A stretch of DNA of 64,000 nucleotides, from assembly GCF_029360585.1 (NCBI RefSeq), contig NZ_JAQZSJ010000002.1:434001-498000 (forward strand), read 5' to 3'. The notes under the pieces were generated by a model, which saw only the letters and a list, made by a program, of their open reading frames with translations, made no database searches and was not told the origin of the DNA. The position numbers and the translations under genes are program-made. This DNA comes from Cohnella caldifontis. Its GTDB lineage: Bacteria; Bacillota; Bacilli; Paenibacillales; Paenibacillaceae. Below, piece after piece: positions 17,364-26,038 of the stretch. Every line of letters begins with the position of its first letter. Position 1 is the first letter of the stretch.

Positions 17364-17696
17364 TTAAGCTTGCGCGGCTAGCTTAACAGCTGTTGCCCCA
17401 CGCGCCAGCGGGGGTTAAGCTTGCGCCGCAGGCTTAATCAGCTCTTGCCCCACGCGTCAGCGGGGGTTAAGCTTGCGCCGCAGGCTTAATCAGCTCTTGC
17501 ACCACGCGCCAGCGGGGGTTAAGCTTGCGCCGCAGGCTTAATCAGCTCTTGCCCCACGCGTCAGCGGGGGTTAAGCTTGCGCCGCAGGCTTAATCAGCTC
17601 TTGCACCACGCGCCAGCGGGGGTTAAGCTTGCGCCGCAGGCTTAATCAGCTCTTGACCACGCGCCAGCGGGGGTTAAGCTTGCGCCGCAGGCTTAA
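17364..17696. repeat. 52-bp tandem array, seven copies of a double-hairpin unit
   Basis: TTAAGCTTGCG begins at 17364, 17415, 17467, 17519, 17571, 17623 and 17674, so the period is 51-52 bases. Each unit holds two inverted repeats: TTAAGCTTGC paired with GCAGGCTTAA, and CCCCACGC paired with GCGGGGG. The variants GCCCCACGCGTCAG and GCACCACGCGCCAG alternate, suggesting expansion as a 104-base dimer. The first copy is the most diverged. There are no spacers and no reading frame of note, so it is neither CRISPR nor coding. It lies between convergent genes. Confidence 0.9.
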
Positions 17697-17800
17697 GTCA
17701 ATCCCTCTCCGCTTGCTCTTGGTCATGGTTGATCCCGCCTTCCTGCCCATGCGGTAACGTTTTTCACCGAAACCCCATCCTTCCCGTCACGGGTTTTGAT

Positions 17801-17988
17801 TCTAACGGACACCGCAGCCGCTATTGGATCAAATCCCCTCATTTTCAAATCGTAACGGACACCACGGCCCTTATCCGTCACCTGTTTACGGATATACGTG
17901 GGTTTTTTCCCTCAATAAGCGCAACAGTGTCCGTTACAATGCGCTTTGCCGAGGAGCGACCCCCATAGCGTCCGCTGTGTCCGTTAGC
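17801..17988. repeat. Quadripartite palindromic element, copy 1
   Basis: Four 25-base half-units of consensus CTAACGGACACNGCNGC with a TTAT/CTAT end are arranged head-head-tail-tail. TAACGG begins at 17803 and 17853 on the plus strand, and the complementary CCGTTA ends at 17936 and 17986. Unit spacing is 50 bases and total span from TAACGG to CCGTTA is 184 bases. The same geometry recurs at 38646-38832 and 51091-51277. The rest of the gene-free stretch 17700-18085 shows nothing else recognisable. Confidence 0.85.
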
Positions 17989-18085
17989 CTTACCGCTTCA
18001 GCGAATGGGGCAGCCGGCGTCTGGTCTTTCTAGAAAGGGATAGAGCATGACTTCACCCCGAAAAGATATAAATTCTGGGGATTTC

Positions 18086-18127
18086 AAAAAGCCGGTGCCT
18101 TCGGCGAAGGCACCGGCTTTCGTTTTG
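18086..18127 (-). terminator. Terminator of the nupOPQ genes
   Basis: AAAGCCGGTGCCTTC and its complement form a long perfect stem followed by TTTTTG on the minus strand, just past the nupQ stop. Confidence 0.93.
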
Positions 18128-18131
18128 TTTT

Positions 18132-19082
18132 TTACCGCTTGCCGGAATCGAACGGCTCGCCCGCGGCTTTCGGTGCGCGCGAGTTTTTCGAGAATACGAT
18201 CAGCGCCAGCAGCGTCACGACGTACGGGAAAATCTTCAGCACGACCGGCGGAACGTCGGAAAGCGAAGGAATGACCTGGGACACGTTGGCCACGGTGGTC
18301 GCGAAGCCGAAGAACAGCGTCGCGGCCAGTACGCCGAGCGGTCTCCATTGCCCGAAGATCAAGGCGGCGAGCGCGAGGAAGCCCAGGCCGGACACGCTGC
18401 CGGTGAATTCGCCCGCATAGGTCAGGATGATGATCGCGCCTCCGATTCCCGCGAACGCGCCGGAGATGAGGACGCCGATATACCGCATCCGCCTGACGTT
18501 GACTCCGGCCGCTTCCGCGGCATGCGGATGTTCCCCGCAAGCCCGCAGCCGCAGGCCGAAAGGCGTTTTGTACAGGACGACCGCACTGATCGCCAGGACG
18601 GCCAGAATGAGCCATGTGGTCGAATACGTACGGGTGAAGAACAGAGGTCCGAGAACCGGGATTTTGTGCAGAAAGGGAATGTCGTACGGCGCGAAGCTCT
18701 GAACCCGGATATTCCCGCTGCCCGTCATGTTCCGGGCCATGAACACCGTAATGGCGCCGGCGATCATATTGATCGCCGTACCGCTGATCACCTGGTCCGC
18801 GCTCAGGTTTATGCTGGCGAACGCGTGCAGCAAGGAGAAGACCATCCCCGCGACGACCGCCGCCAGCAGCCCGACCCACAGCACCCAGTCCGCTTTCGGG
18901 TGAAGGGCCCGCAGCTTGAAAATCGTAAATGAGCCGGCGAACGCCCCGACGATCATCAGGCCTTCGAGCCCGATGTTGACGATTCCGCTACGCTCGCTGA
19001 ACAACCCGCCGAGCGCGGTGATGAGCAGCGGGATGGTGAAAACGATGGCGTAAGGAAAAATTTGTTCGATCGTGCCCCACAT
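18132..19082 (-). CDS. nupQ: Nucleoside ABC transporter permease (NupQ-like)
   Basis: One of two membrane subunits of a BMP-type nucleoside importer. It has 316 residues, about eight to nine transmembrane helices, and typical BPD_transp_2 signatures such as LFSERSGIVNIGLEGLM and NMTGSGN. It starts four bases after the nupP stop, and the order N-O-P-Q matches the Bacillus guanosine transporter nupNOPQ. Placement beside pdp, punA and deoC supports nucleosides as substrates. The exact base preference is inferred. Confidence 0.85.
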   Translation of the reverse strand: MWGTIEQIFPYAIVFTIPLLITALGGLFSERSGIVNIGLEGLMIVGAFAGSFTIFKLRALHPKADWVLWVGLLAAVVAGMVFSLLHAFASINLSADQVISGTAINMIAGAITVFMARNMTGSGNIRVQSFAPYDIPFLHKIPVLGPLFFTRTYSTTWLILAVLAISAVVLYKTPFGLRLRACGEHPHAAEAAGVNVRRMRYIGVLISGAFAGIGGAIIILTYAGEFTGSVSGLGFLALAALIFGQWRPLGVLAATLFFGFATTVANVSQVIPSLSDVPPVVLKIFPYVVTLLALIVFSKNSRAPKAAGEPFDSGKR

Positions 19083-19086
19083 CGGC

Positions 19087-20163
19087 TCATTTCACCTTCC
19101 CTTCGCCTGCGTCGCCCGCCGCGGCTTGGTTTTTGCGCCTGACGAAACGGCGGAGCAGGCGTTCGATCAGCACGCTGGTAGCCGAGAAGTAGATGATGAT
19201 GGCGATGATGGAATCCGCGATCTCCGGGGGAATGTCCGTCATCGCATTCATGAAGCCCCGCCCGGAATACAGCAGCCCGAAGAAAATCGCGGACAGAAGC
19301 ACGCCGAGCGGATGGTTGGCGCCCAAGAGCGACACGGCGATTCCGTCGAAGCCCTGGGACGGCAAAATGCCGATTTCGATGTTGTTCGCGTTCCCCGCGT
19401 ACAGGGCAACGCCGCCCAATCCCGCGATCGCCCCCGATATGGCCATCGAGTACACGATGCTGCGGTTCACGGCGATCCCGGCGTACTCCGCCGCGCTTCG
19501 GTTGTATCCGACCGCTTTGAGCTCGTAGCCGAACGTCGTTTTGGCGATGATAAACGCGATCAGGATCACGACTACGATCGCCACGAGCAAGCCCATATTG
19601 ATGAAGGAACCTTGGAACAAATCCGTCATCCAATGCGTTTTCAGCGTGGCGGCTTCCGGGAGCGGCTTGGATTCCGTTTCGCTCGACGGGTTTTTGATAA
19701 ACGTCCGTACCCCGTAGTATACCGCCCAGAACCCGATCCAGTTCATCATGATGGAAGACACGACCTCATGCACGTTGAACCGGGCTTTGAGCAGGCCGGG
19801 TACGACGGCCCAGACCGCCCCGCCCAGCGCTCCCGCGATCAGCATCAGGGGCAGCAGCAGGATCCGCGGCACGTCCAGGTGAATGCCGACGACGGATGCG
19901 CAGAACGCGCCGAACAGCAGCTGGCCGGCAACGCCGATGTTGAAGAGCCCGGTGCGGAACGCGAACGCGACGGCCAGACCGCTGAAGATGAGCGGCGTGG
20001 CAATGGCGAGCGTATTGCCGATCCGCTCCGCGTTTTTCAGCCCGCCTTGGAACAAGAACCGATACCCTTCCACCGCGTTATGCCCGGTCGCAAGCATGAG
20101 CACGGCGCCGGCCAGCAGTCCGAACAGGACGGCGCACAGGGAAACCACGATCGAATTTTTCAC
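19087..20163 (-). CDS. nupP: Nucleoside ABC transporter permease (NupP-like)
   Basis: The second permease, 358 residues with eight or more membrane helices (BPD_transp_2). AFAFRTGLFNIGVAGQLLFG and YAGNANNIEIGILPSQGFDGI are characteristic of the first permease of BMP-type nucleoside transporters. Its ATG overlaps the nupO stop by four bases (20160-20163), indicating translational coupling. Confidence 0.85.
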   Translation of the reverse strand: MKNSIVVSLCAVLFGLLAGAVLMLATGHNAVEGYRFLFQGGLKNAERIGNTLAIATPLIFSGLAVAFAFRTGLFNIGVAGQLLFGAFCASVVGIHLDVPRILLLPLMLIAGALGGAVWAVVPGLLKARFNVHEVVSSIMMNWIGFWAVYYGVRTFIKNPSSETESKPLPEAATLKTHWMTDLFQGSFINMGLLVAIVVVILIAFIIAKTTFGYELKAVGYNRSAAEYAGIAVNRSIVYSMAISGAIAGLGGVALYAGNANNIEIGILPSQGFDGIAVSLLGANHPLGVLLSAIFFGLLYSGRGFMNAMTDIPPEIADSIIAIIIYFSATSVLIERLLRRFVRRKNQAAAGDAGEGKVK

Positions 20164-21686
20164 GGCTGCGCCTCCTTCCGGACTCCGGCCATCATCAGGC
20201 CGATCTCGTTCTCGTTCGTTTCCGCCGCGTCGACCAAGCCGACCAGCTCCCCGTTGTTGACGACGGCGATGCGGTCGGACAAGTTCAGGACTTCCTCCAA
20301 CTCGAGCGATACCAGGAGGACGGCATTGCCTTTGTCCCGGTGCTCGACCAACCGCTTGTGGATATACTCGATCGACCCGACGTCAAGCCCGCGCGTCGGC
20401 TGCACCGCCACGAGCAGCACCGGGTTGCGCTCGATCTCCCGGCCGATGATGGCTTTCTGCTGATTGCCGCCGGAGAGGGAACGCGCCGATGAGGCCGCTC
20501 CTTCTCCCGAGCGGACATCGTAGCTTCCGATGATGCCTTCGGCATATTCCCGGATCGGCTGGCTCTGCAAGATCCCCCGGCGCGAGAAGGGCGCCTTGTG
20601 GTACACTTCCAGCACCATGTTTTCGGCGAGGGAATAGTCGAGCACCAGCCCTCTGCGCTGCCGGTCTTCCGGAATATGGCCGATGCCGTCTTCGATCCGC
20701 TGCCGCACCGATTCGGAGGTAATCTCCTTGCCGTTCAGCAGGATCCGGCCGGATTCCGCTTTCCGCAGGCCGGTGACGGCTTCCACGAGGTCCGACTGCC
20801 CGTTCCCTTCCACGCCGGCCACGCCGACGATTTCGCCGGCTCTGACTTCCAGCGAGAAATCTTTGAGGGCTTGGGATTTCCGGGCGCTTCTCACGGTAAG
20901 GCCTTCCACTTTGAGCACCGTTTCGCCCGGACGGCTTGGCGCTTTCTGCACCTTGAACGAAACTTGGCGGCCGACCATCATTTCCGCCATTGCGGCTTCG
21001 CTGGTAGCGGCCACGTCCACCGTCCCGATCGTCTTGCCCCGGCGGATGACCGTGCAGCGGTCGGCGAACTCCTTGATCTCCTTGAGCTTGTGGGTGATCA
21101 AGATGATCGATTTGCCTTCGGCGATCAGGTTTTTCATGATTTTGCCGAGCTCGTGGATTTCCTGGGGCGTAAGCACCCCCGTAGGCTCGTCCAGAATAAG
21201 CACGTCGGCTTTGCGGTACAGCATTTTGAGGATTTCGACGCGCTGCTGCATGCCGACCGAAATGTCTTCGATTTTCGCGTACGGATCGACGTTCAGGCCG
21301 TATCGCGTCGACAGCTCCGCGATCTTCCGTCCCGCCTGTTTGACATCCAGGAAGAGGCCCCATCTGCGGGTTTCCGTCCCCATGATGATGTTCTCGGTGA
21401 CGGTGAAATTTTCGACCAATTTGAAATGCTGGTGCACCATGCCGATCCCGAGATGATTGGCCACGTTCGGATTCGAGATCCGGACCTCCTTGCCGTTCAC
21501 CTGGATCGTCCCGCGATCGGGCTGGTACATGCCGAACAGGATGCTCATCAGCGTCGATTTGCCCGCTCCGTTCTCCCCCAGCAGCGCGTGGATTTCTCCC
21601 CGCTTCAGCCGCAGGGTGATGTCGTCGTTGGCGACGATGCCGGGAAACTCTTTCCGGATGTTCAGCATCTCCACTACGTAATCCAA
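20160..21686 (-). CDS. nupO: Nucleoside ABC transporter ATP-binding protein (NupO-like)
   Basis: A 508-residue duplicated ABC ATPase that energises nucleoside import. The first half has a normal Walker A (GENGAGKST) and a Walker B in VLILDEPTGVLTP. The second half has a degenerate Walker A, GVEGNGQSD, but keeps the signature LSGGNQQK, the pattern of RbsA/NupO-type sugar and nucleoside transporters. The leader at 21687-21904 carries a terminator and a 53-bp palindromic element, so its expression may be lower than that of nupN upstream. Confidence 0.9.
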   Translation of the reverse strand: MDYVVEMLNIRKEFPGIVANDDITLRLKRGEIHALLGENGAGKSTLMSILFGMYQPDRGTIQVNGKEVRISNPNVANHLGIGMVHQHFKLVENFTVTENIIMGTETRRWGLFLDVKQAGRKIAELSTRYGLNVDPYAKIEDISVGMQQRVEILKMLYRKADVLILDEPTGVLTPQEIHELGKIMKNLIAEGKSIILITHKLKEIKEFADRCTVIRRGKTIGTVDVAATSEAAMAEMMVGRQVSFKVQKAPSRPGETVLKVEGLTVRSARKSQALKDFSLEVRAGEIVGVAGVEGNGQSDLVEAVTGLRKAESGRILLNGKEITSESVRQRIEDGIGHIPEDRQRRGLVLDYSLAENMVLEVYHKAPFSRRGILQSQPIREYAEGIIGSYDVRSGEGAASSARSLSGGNQQKAIIGREIERNPVLLVAVQPTRGLDVGSIEYIHKRLVEHRDKGNAVLLVSLELEEVLNLSDRIAVVNNGELVGLVDAAETNENEIGLMMAGVRKEAQP

Positions 21687-21753
21687 TGGAATGCCCTCCC
21701 TCTCAACTATTCCCGTGACGCATGCGCTTTAGCTGAATCCGATTGTTCCGGGG

Positions 21754-21806
21754 TCCCCAAAAAGTAGTCGGAACAGGCTTCGGAGGCCATCTTCACTTTT
21801 TGGGGA
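21754..21806. repeat. 53-bp palindromic dispersed element, copy B
   Basis: The element runs from TCCCCAAAAAGTAGTCGGAA to CACTTTTTGGGGA. It is gap-free alignable to the reverse complement of 2519-2571, including the internal GTCGGAACAGGCT part, with about 40 of 53 bases identical. Here it lies between the nupN terminator and nupO. Confidence 0.75.
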
Positions 21807-21867
21807 GAAAGTCAGGGGGAGCCCCCGGAATTCTAGAGGAATTACCTTGCATACTTGCCCGTACCAC

Positions 21868-21897
21868 AAAAAAAGACGGGAACCCGTCTTTTTTTGT
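21868..21897. terminator. Terminator or attenuator between nupN and nupO
   Basis: AAAAGACGGG and CCCGTCTTTT form a perfect stem with a two-base centre, flanked by A and T runs. It would give partial termination after the binding-protein gene. Confidence 0.88.
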
Positions 21898-21904
21898 ATT
21901 CGGT

Positions 21905-23059
21905 TTACTTGATGAGATTTCCTTGTTCCGCGGCGACTTTAATTTCGCCGGATTTCAGCTTCGCGAATACTTCGTTTACTTTCGCGACCGTGTCTTGGCT
22001 CAAGTTCGGGTTTTCCGCCGGAATGCCTACGCCGTCGTTTTTGGAATCGAACGTCAGCGTCTGGCCGCCCGGGAATTTGCCCTCGGTTTCGGCTTTGACC
22101 ATGTCGTACGCCGCTTGGTCGATTTTCTTCATCGCGGAGGTCAGGATGATCGATTTGCCGTTCTTCAGCACGCCGTCCTGATATTGGTCGACGTCAACGC
22201 CGATGATCCATACTTCCTTGCCGGCATCGCCGCGGGTTTTGGCCTCTTGGATCGCGCCCACGCCTACGCCGCCGGCTGCGGTGAAGATGGCCTTCACGCC
22301 GCGGTCGTACATTTGGGCCGCGATTTGCTGACCGGCCGCCACGTCGGCGAACGTGCCTTGGTAAATGACGTTTTCTTTCTTGATCGATACTTTCGTGCCG
22401 AAATTGTCGTTCGCGTATTGGATCCCTTGTTGGAAGCCCCAGTTATACTTCTGAACCGGCGGGATTTCCATGCCGCCGATGAAGCCGGCTTCGCCTTCTT
22501 TCAACTGGAGGGCCGTCGCTATGCCTGCTACGAATCCGGATTCGTGTTCGGCGAAGAAGATCGAGACGGTGTTCGGTTTCACCACCGGCGTGGGGTCGTC
22601 GGCCGTGTGCGGGGCTCCGTCGATCAGGACGAATTTCGCGTCCGAGTACTTGTCCTGCGCCGCGAAGATCGCCGTTTCGAACTTGAAGCCCGGCGCGACG
22701 ATGAACTTGTAGCCGGCGTCGTAGAGATTGCCGATCGTGGTGAGGTAATCCGCTTCCGTCGTGCCGGCCGGTTTCAGGTACTTGTCCTCCAGGCCGAGAT
22801 CTTTGGCCGCTCTCTCGACGCCTTCCCACGTGCCTTGGTTAAACGACTTGTCGTCGATCGTGCCGGAGTCCGTCGCCATGCCGACCTTGAAGTTCGTGTT
22901 GGCGCCGGCAGGCGGAGCCGAACTCTCGGAAGCCGACGGGCTGGCTGCCGGGGCGCTACCCGCGGGCGAGCCGGAGCCGCCTTCGTTGTTGCTCTTGCCG
23001 CACGCGGCAAGAATCGAGAAAACCAGGGTTAATACGAGCAGTAGTGCGCTTTTTTTCAT
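21905..23059 (-). CDS. nupN: BMP-family nucleoside-binding lipoprotein (NupN-like)
   Basis: Substrate-binding lipoprotein of the nucleoside ABC importer, 384 residues. The signal peptide ends in the lipobox LAAC (Cys20), followed by a Gly/Ser/Pro-rich tether and a PF02608 domain (DDKSFNQGTWEGVERAA, FIGGMEIPPVQKYNWGFQQG, VWIIGVDVDQYQDG). ATG 23059 follows GAGGGAGG. It lies 77 bases after punA, and the terminator after it suggests that the binding protein is made in excess over the membrane subunits. Confidence 0.9.
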   Translation of the reverse strand: MKKSALLLVLTLVFSILAACGKSNNEGGSGSPAGSAPAASPSASESSAPPAGANTNFKVGMATDSGTIDDKSFNQGTWEGVERAAKDLGLEDKYLKPAGTTEADYLTTIGNLYDAGYKFIVAPGFKFETAIFAAQDKYSDAKFVLIDGAPHTADDPTPVVKPNTVSIFFAEHESGFVAGIATALQLKEGEAGFIGGMEIPPVQKYNWGFQQGIQYANDNFGTKVSIKKENVIYQGTFADVAAGQQIAAQMYDRGVKAIFTAAGGVGVGAIQEAKTRGDAGKEVWIIGVDVDQYQDGVLKNGKSIILTSAMKKIDQAAYDMVKAETEGKFPGGQTLTFDSKNDGVGIPAENPNLSQDTVAKVNEVFAKLKSGEIKVAAEQGNLIK

Positions 23060-23136
23060 ACTTTTTTTTGCCTCCCTCTAATGGTTGGTGGATCTATGCT
23101 TTGAAACGGTGTTACCTTCCGTCGTCGTCCGCTTGG

Positions 23137-23967
23137 TCAAGCGGACGGGATGCCGGCGATGATCGCCTTCACCAGCGAAATGAACCGGGGCTTGGTCCGG
23201 CTGGCGACTTCCATCACCTGCTCGTGGGTGAGCGGCTCGAGCTCTTCGCCGATGGCCATGTCGGTCACGCAGGAAATGCCCAGCACCCGAAGGCCGGCGT
23301 GGCTCGCCACGATGACTTCCGGCACGGTGGACATGCCGACGGCGTCTCCGCCGAGCAGACGAAGCATTTTCAGCTCCGCTCCGGTCATGTAGTTCGGGCC
23401 GGAAATTCCCGCGTATACCCCTTCCCGGACCTCAATGCCCAGCGACGCTGCCGTCCGTTTCGCGAACTCGGCGAGTTCCGGCGTATACGCCCGGCTCATG
23501 TCCGGAAAACGCGGTCCCAAGGACGGCTCGTTCGGCCCGATCAGCGGATTGGCGCCCGTCATGTTCAGGTGATCCCGGATGATCATGAGATCGCCGGGGC
23601 GGAAAGAAGGATTCATGCCGCCGCAGGCGTTCGTCACGATCAGCGTGTCCACGCCCAGCGCCTTCATCACCCGGACCGGATAAGTCACGGTCTGCATGGA
23701 GTACCCTTCGTAGTAATGGAAACGCCCCTGCATCGCGACGACCGGCTGACCTTCCAAGGATCCGAAGACGAGCTTGCCGGCATGTCCTTCCACCGTGGAA
23801 ACGGGAAAATGCGGGATCGTTCCGTAGTCCACGGCAACGGCACCCTCCAGCTTGTCCGCCAGATCTCCGAGACCGGAGCCGAGAATGAGTCCGATCCTCG
23901 GCTTGACGGTCGTCTTGGAGGCCAAATACGCGCGCGTTTCTTCCACTTGTTCCAACAGACGGCCCAT
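23137..23967 (-). CDS. Purine nucleoside phosphorylase (trimeric PNP family) with altered base-binding residues
   Basis: Phosphorolysis of purine (deoxy)nucleosides to free base and sugar 1-phosphate. The 276-residue protein matches trimeric PNP (PunA/PupG): GLILGSGLGDLADKLE, FPVSTVEGHAGKLV, MQGRFHYYEGY, VTNACGGMNPSF and MSTVPEVIVASHAGLRVLG. The two residues that read 6-oxopurines in human PNP, Glu201 and Asn243, are replaced here: GPNYMTGAE has Met where Glu is usual, and SCVTDMA has Asp for Asn. An Asp there is found in MTA phosphorylase and favours 6-aminopurines, so specificity may differ from inosine/guanosine. The start is ATG 23967; the upstream GTG 23979 touches the ribosome site GAGGGG. 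Confidence 0.88.
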   Translation of the reverse strand: MGRLLEQVEETRAYLASKTTVKPRIGLILGSGLGDLADKLEGAVAVDYGTIPHFPVSTVEGHAGKLVFGSLEGQPVVAMQGRFHYYEGYSMQTVTYPVRVMKALGVDTLIVTNACGGMNPSFRPGDLMIIRDHLNMTGANPLIGPNEPSLGPRFPDMSRAYTPELAEFAKRTAASLGIEVREGVYAGISGPNYMTGAELKMLRLLGGDAVGMSTVPEVIVASHAGLRVLGISCVTDMAIGEELEPLTHEQVMEVASRTKPRFISLVKAIIAGIPSA

Positions 23968-23992
23968 TCGCCGCGTCACCCCTCAATATCCA

Positions 23993-25300
23993 TTATCGTC
24001 CATCTATGACGTCGTAAACTAACGGCAGCGCCGGTACCGGATCCGGAGCGATCTCGATGGATTCCAGCAGCATGGAAATCGCCTCGTCCGCCCGTTCCCG
24101 GCTGGAATGGATGGTGGCGAGCGGCTCGCCTTGAACCGTCCGGTCTCCGATTTTTTTGTGCAGCACGATTCCGACCGCGAGATCGATCGTCGATTCCTTG
24201 GTCGCCCGTCCCGCTCCGAGCAGCATGGCAGCCGTGCCGATGCGCTCCGCCGACATGCGGGAGACGTATCCGTCCTTCGGCGCGGGCACCGGGATTCGAT
24301 AAGCGGCCGTCGGAAGCCGTTCCGGACGGTCGACGACGTCGGCATCCCCGCCTTGCGCCGCCAGGAACGTCTTGAAGGTCGCCAGCGCTTGGCCGGAAGA
24401 AACCGATCGTTCCAGGAGACGGCGGGCTTCCTCGGTGGTGCCGGCTTTGCCGGCCAGCACGACCATATGGCTGCCGAGCGTCAGGCTCAGCTCGTATAGA
24501 TCCCGGGGTCCTTGTCCCCGGAGGGTATCGATGGCTTCTTTGACTTCCAGCGCGTTGCCGATCGCGTATCCGAGCGGCTGGCTCATGTCGGACAGGACGG
24601 CAATCGTCTTCCGCCCTACGCGGCCGCCGATGTCGACCATCGCCCGGGCGAGCCCGCGGGCCGCGTCCAAACCTTTCATGAACGCCCCGTCCCCCGTTTT
24701 GACGTCAAGCACGATGGCGTCGGCGCCCGCCGCGATCTTCTTGCTCATGATCGAGCTGGCGATGAGCGGCATCGACTCGACGGTCGCCGTGACGTCCCGC
24801 AGGGCGTACAGCTTTTTGTCGGCCGGCGTCAGGTCCCCGCTCTGGCCGATCACCGCGAGGCCGTTCCGGTTGACGAGTTCCAGGAATCGCTCATTGCTGA
24901 TTTCCACGTGGAATCCGGGGATGGACTCGAGCTTATCCACCGTTCCGCCCGTGTGCCCGAGGCCTCGGCCCGACATTTTGGCGACCGGGACGCCGACCGA
25001 AGCGACCAGGGGAGCCAGCACGAGCGTCGTCGTATCCCCGACCCCGCCGGTGCTGTGCTTATCGACTTTCGTGCCGGCGATACCGGACAGGTCGATGCGG
25101 TCGCCCGAATCCACCATCGCCATCGTGAGGTCCGCCCGCTCCTGCGGAGTCATGCCGCGGAAGTATACCGCCATGGCCCATGCCGACATCTGGTAGTCCG
25201 GGATGGAGCCGTCCGTATACCCGCGGATCAAGTACCGGATTTCGGCATCGGACAACTCGCCCCCATCCCTTTTTTTCGCGATCAGGTCGACCGTTCTCAT
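23993..25300 (-). CDS. pdp: Pyrimidine-nucleoside phosphorylase
   Basis: Splits uridine, thymidine and deoxyuridine with phosphate. The 435-residue protein has the family signature [20 protein letters not shown] and the phosphate loop [13 protein letters not shown], with a C-terminal barrel-sandwich domain ([20 protein letters not shown]). ATG 25300 follows GAGGGGGC. It is the third gene of deoR-deoC-pdp-punA, where its deoxyribose 1-phosphate product would feed DeoC after isomerisation. No deoB phosphopentomutase gene is in the window. Confidence 0.95.
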   Translation of the reverse strand: MRTVDLIAKKRDGGELSDAEIRYLIRGYTDGSIPDYQMSAWAMAVYFRGMTPQERADLTMAMVDSGDRIDLSGIAGTKVDKHSTGGVGDTTTLVLAPLVASVGVPVAKMSGRGLGHTGGTVDKLESIPGFHVEISNERFLELVNRNGLAVIGQSGDLTPADKKLYALRDVTATVESMPLIASSIMSKKIAAGADAIVLDVKTGDGAFMKGLDAARGLARAMVDIGGRVGRKTIAVLSDMSQPLGYAIGNALEVKEAIDTLRGQGPRDLYELSLTLGSHMVVLAGKAGTTEEARRLLERSVSSGQALATFKTFLAAQGGDADVVDRPERLPTAAYRIPVPAPKDGYVSRMSAERIGTAAMLLGAGRATKESTIDLAVGIVLHKKIGDRTVQGEPLATIHSSRERADEAISMLLESIEIAPDPVPALPLVYDVIDGR

Positions 25301-25362
25301 GCGTTAGCCCCCTCATCTATCCGATTCCGGGCCGTCCGGATGACCTGGGACGGCGGTTCCGA

Positions 25363-26034
25363 TTAATATCCTTCGCCCTTGCCGCCCGTCACGATCGCGA
25401 CCGAAGAGCTGGCGCCCAATCTCGTCGCGCCCGCGGCGATCAGCCGCTGGGCGAACGCGAGGTCCCGGACGCCGCCGGACGCCTTGATGCCCATATCCGG
25501 GCCGACGGCGGAACGGATCAGCGCGACGTCTTCCACCGTGGCTCCGCCCGTGCCGAACCCCGTCGACGTTTTCACGAAATCGGCGCCCGCTTCGACGCAG
25601 ATGAGCGACGCTTCCCTTTTCTCTTCGTCGGTCAAATAACACGTTTCGATGATCACCTTCACGGCGGCCTTCCCTTTGCAGGCTTCCACGACCGCCTTCA
25701 CGTCGTTCAGGACGGACGCCCGGTCGCCTGACTTCAGCGCGCCGACGTTCAGCACCATATCGATCTCCGTGGCGCCGGCCCCGATGGCGTCCTTCGCCTC
25801 GGCGGCTTTGATTTCGGTGCGGCTCGCCCCGAGCGGGAACCCGATCACCGTCGTAACGCCGACTCCGCTGCCTTTCAGTTCGCTTGCCGCAAGCGGCACC
25901 CAGTACGGATTCACGCAAACCGTCGCGAAGCCGAATTCCTTGGCTTCCGCGCACAGCTTGACAATGCCGTCCTTCGCGGCGGCCGCGCCTAGGAGCGTAT
26001 GATCGATCATTTTCGCAATGGATTCCGTAGTCAT
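25363..26034 (-). CDS. deoC: Deoxyribose-phosphate aldolase
   Basis: Cleaves deoxyribose 5-phosphate to glyceraldehyde 3-phosphate and acetaldehyde. It is 223 residues, the usual length. The Schiff-base lysine lies in [10 protein letters not shown], the proton-relay lysine in [10 protein letters not shown], and the N-terminal IDHTLL is typical. It begins four bases after the deoR stop and so is coupled to the regulator gene. Confidence 0.95.
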   Translation of the reverse strand: MTTESIAKMIDHTLLGAAAAKDGIVKLCAEAKEFGFATVCVNPYWVPLAASELKGSGVGVTTVIGFPLGASRTEIKAAEAKDAIGAGATEIDMVLNVGALKSGDRASVLNDVKAVVEACKGKAAVKVIIETCYLTDEEKREASLICVEAGADFVKTSTGFGTGGATVEDVALIRSAVGPDMGIKASGGVRDLAFAQRLIAAGATRLGASSSVAIVTGGKGEGY

Positions 26035-26038
26035 GCGG

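Noticed and set aside
17364..17696. CRISPR array
   Set aside because: The units abut with no unique spacers and no cas gene is present.
17729..18033. Two small plus-strand genes over quadripartite element copy 1
   Set aside because: They arise from the half-unit sequence, lack ribosome sites and have no counterpart at the other two copies.
23060..23136. Purine riboswitch before nupN
   Set aside because: The gap is only 77 bases and lacks the conserved purine aptamer core.
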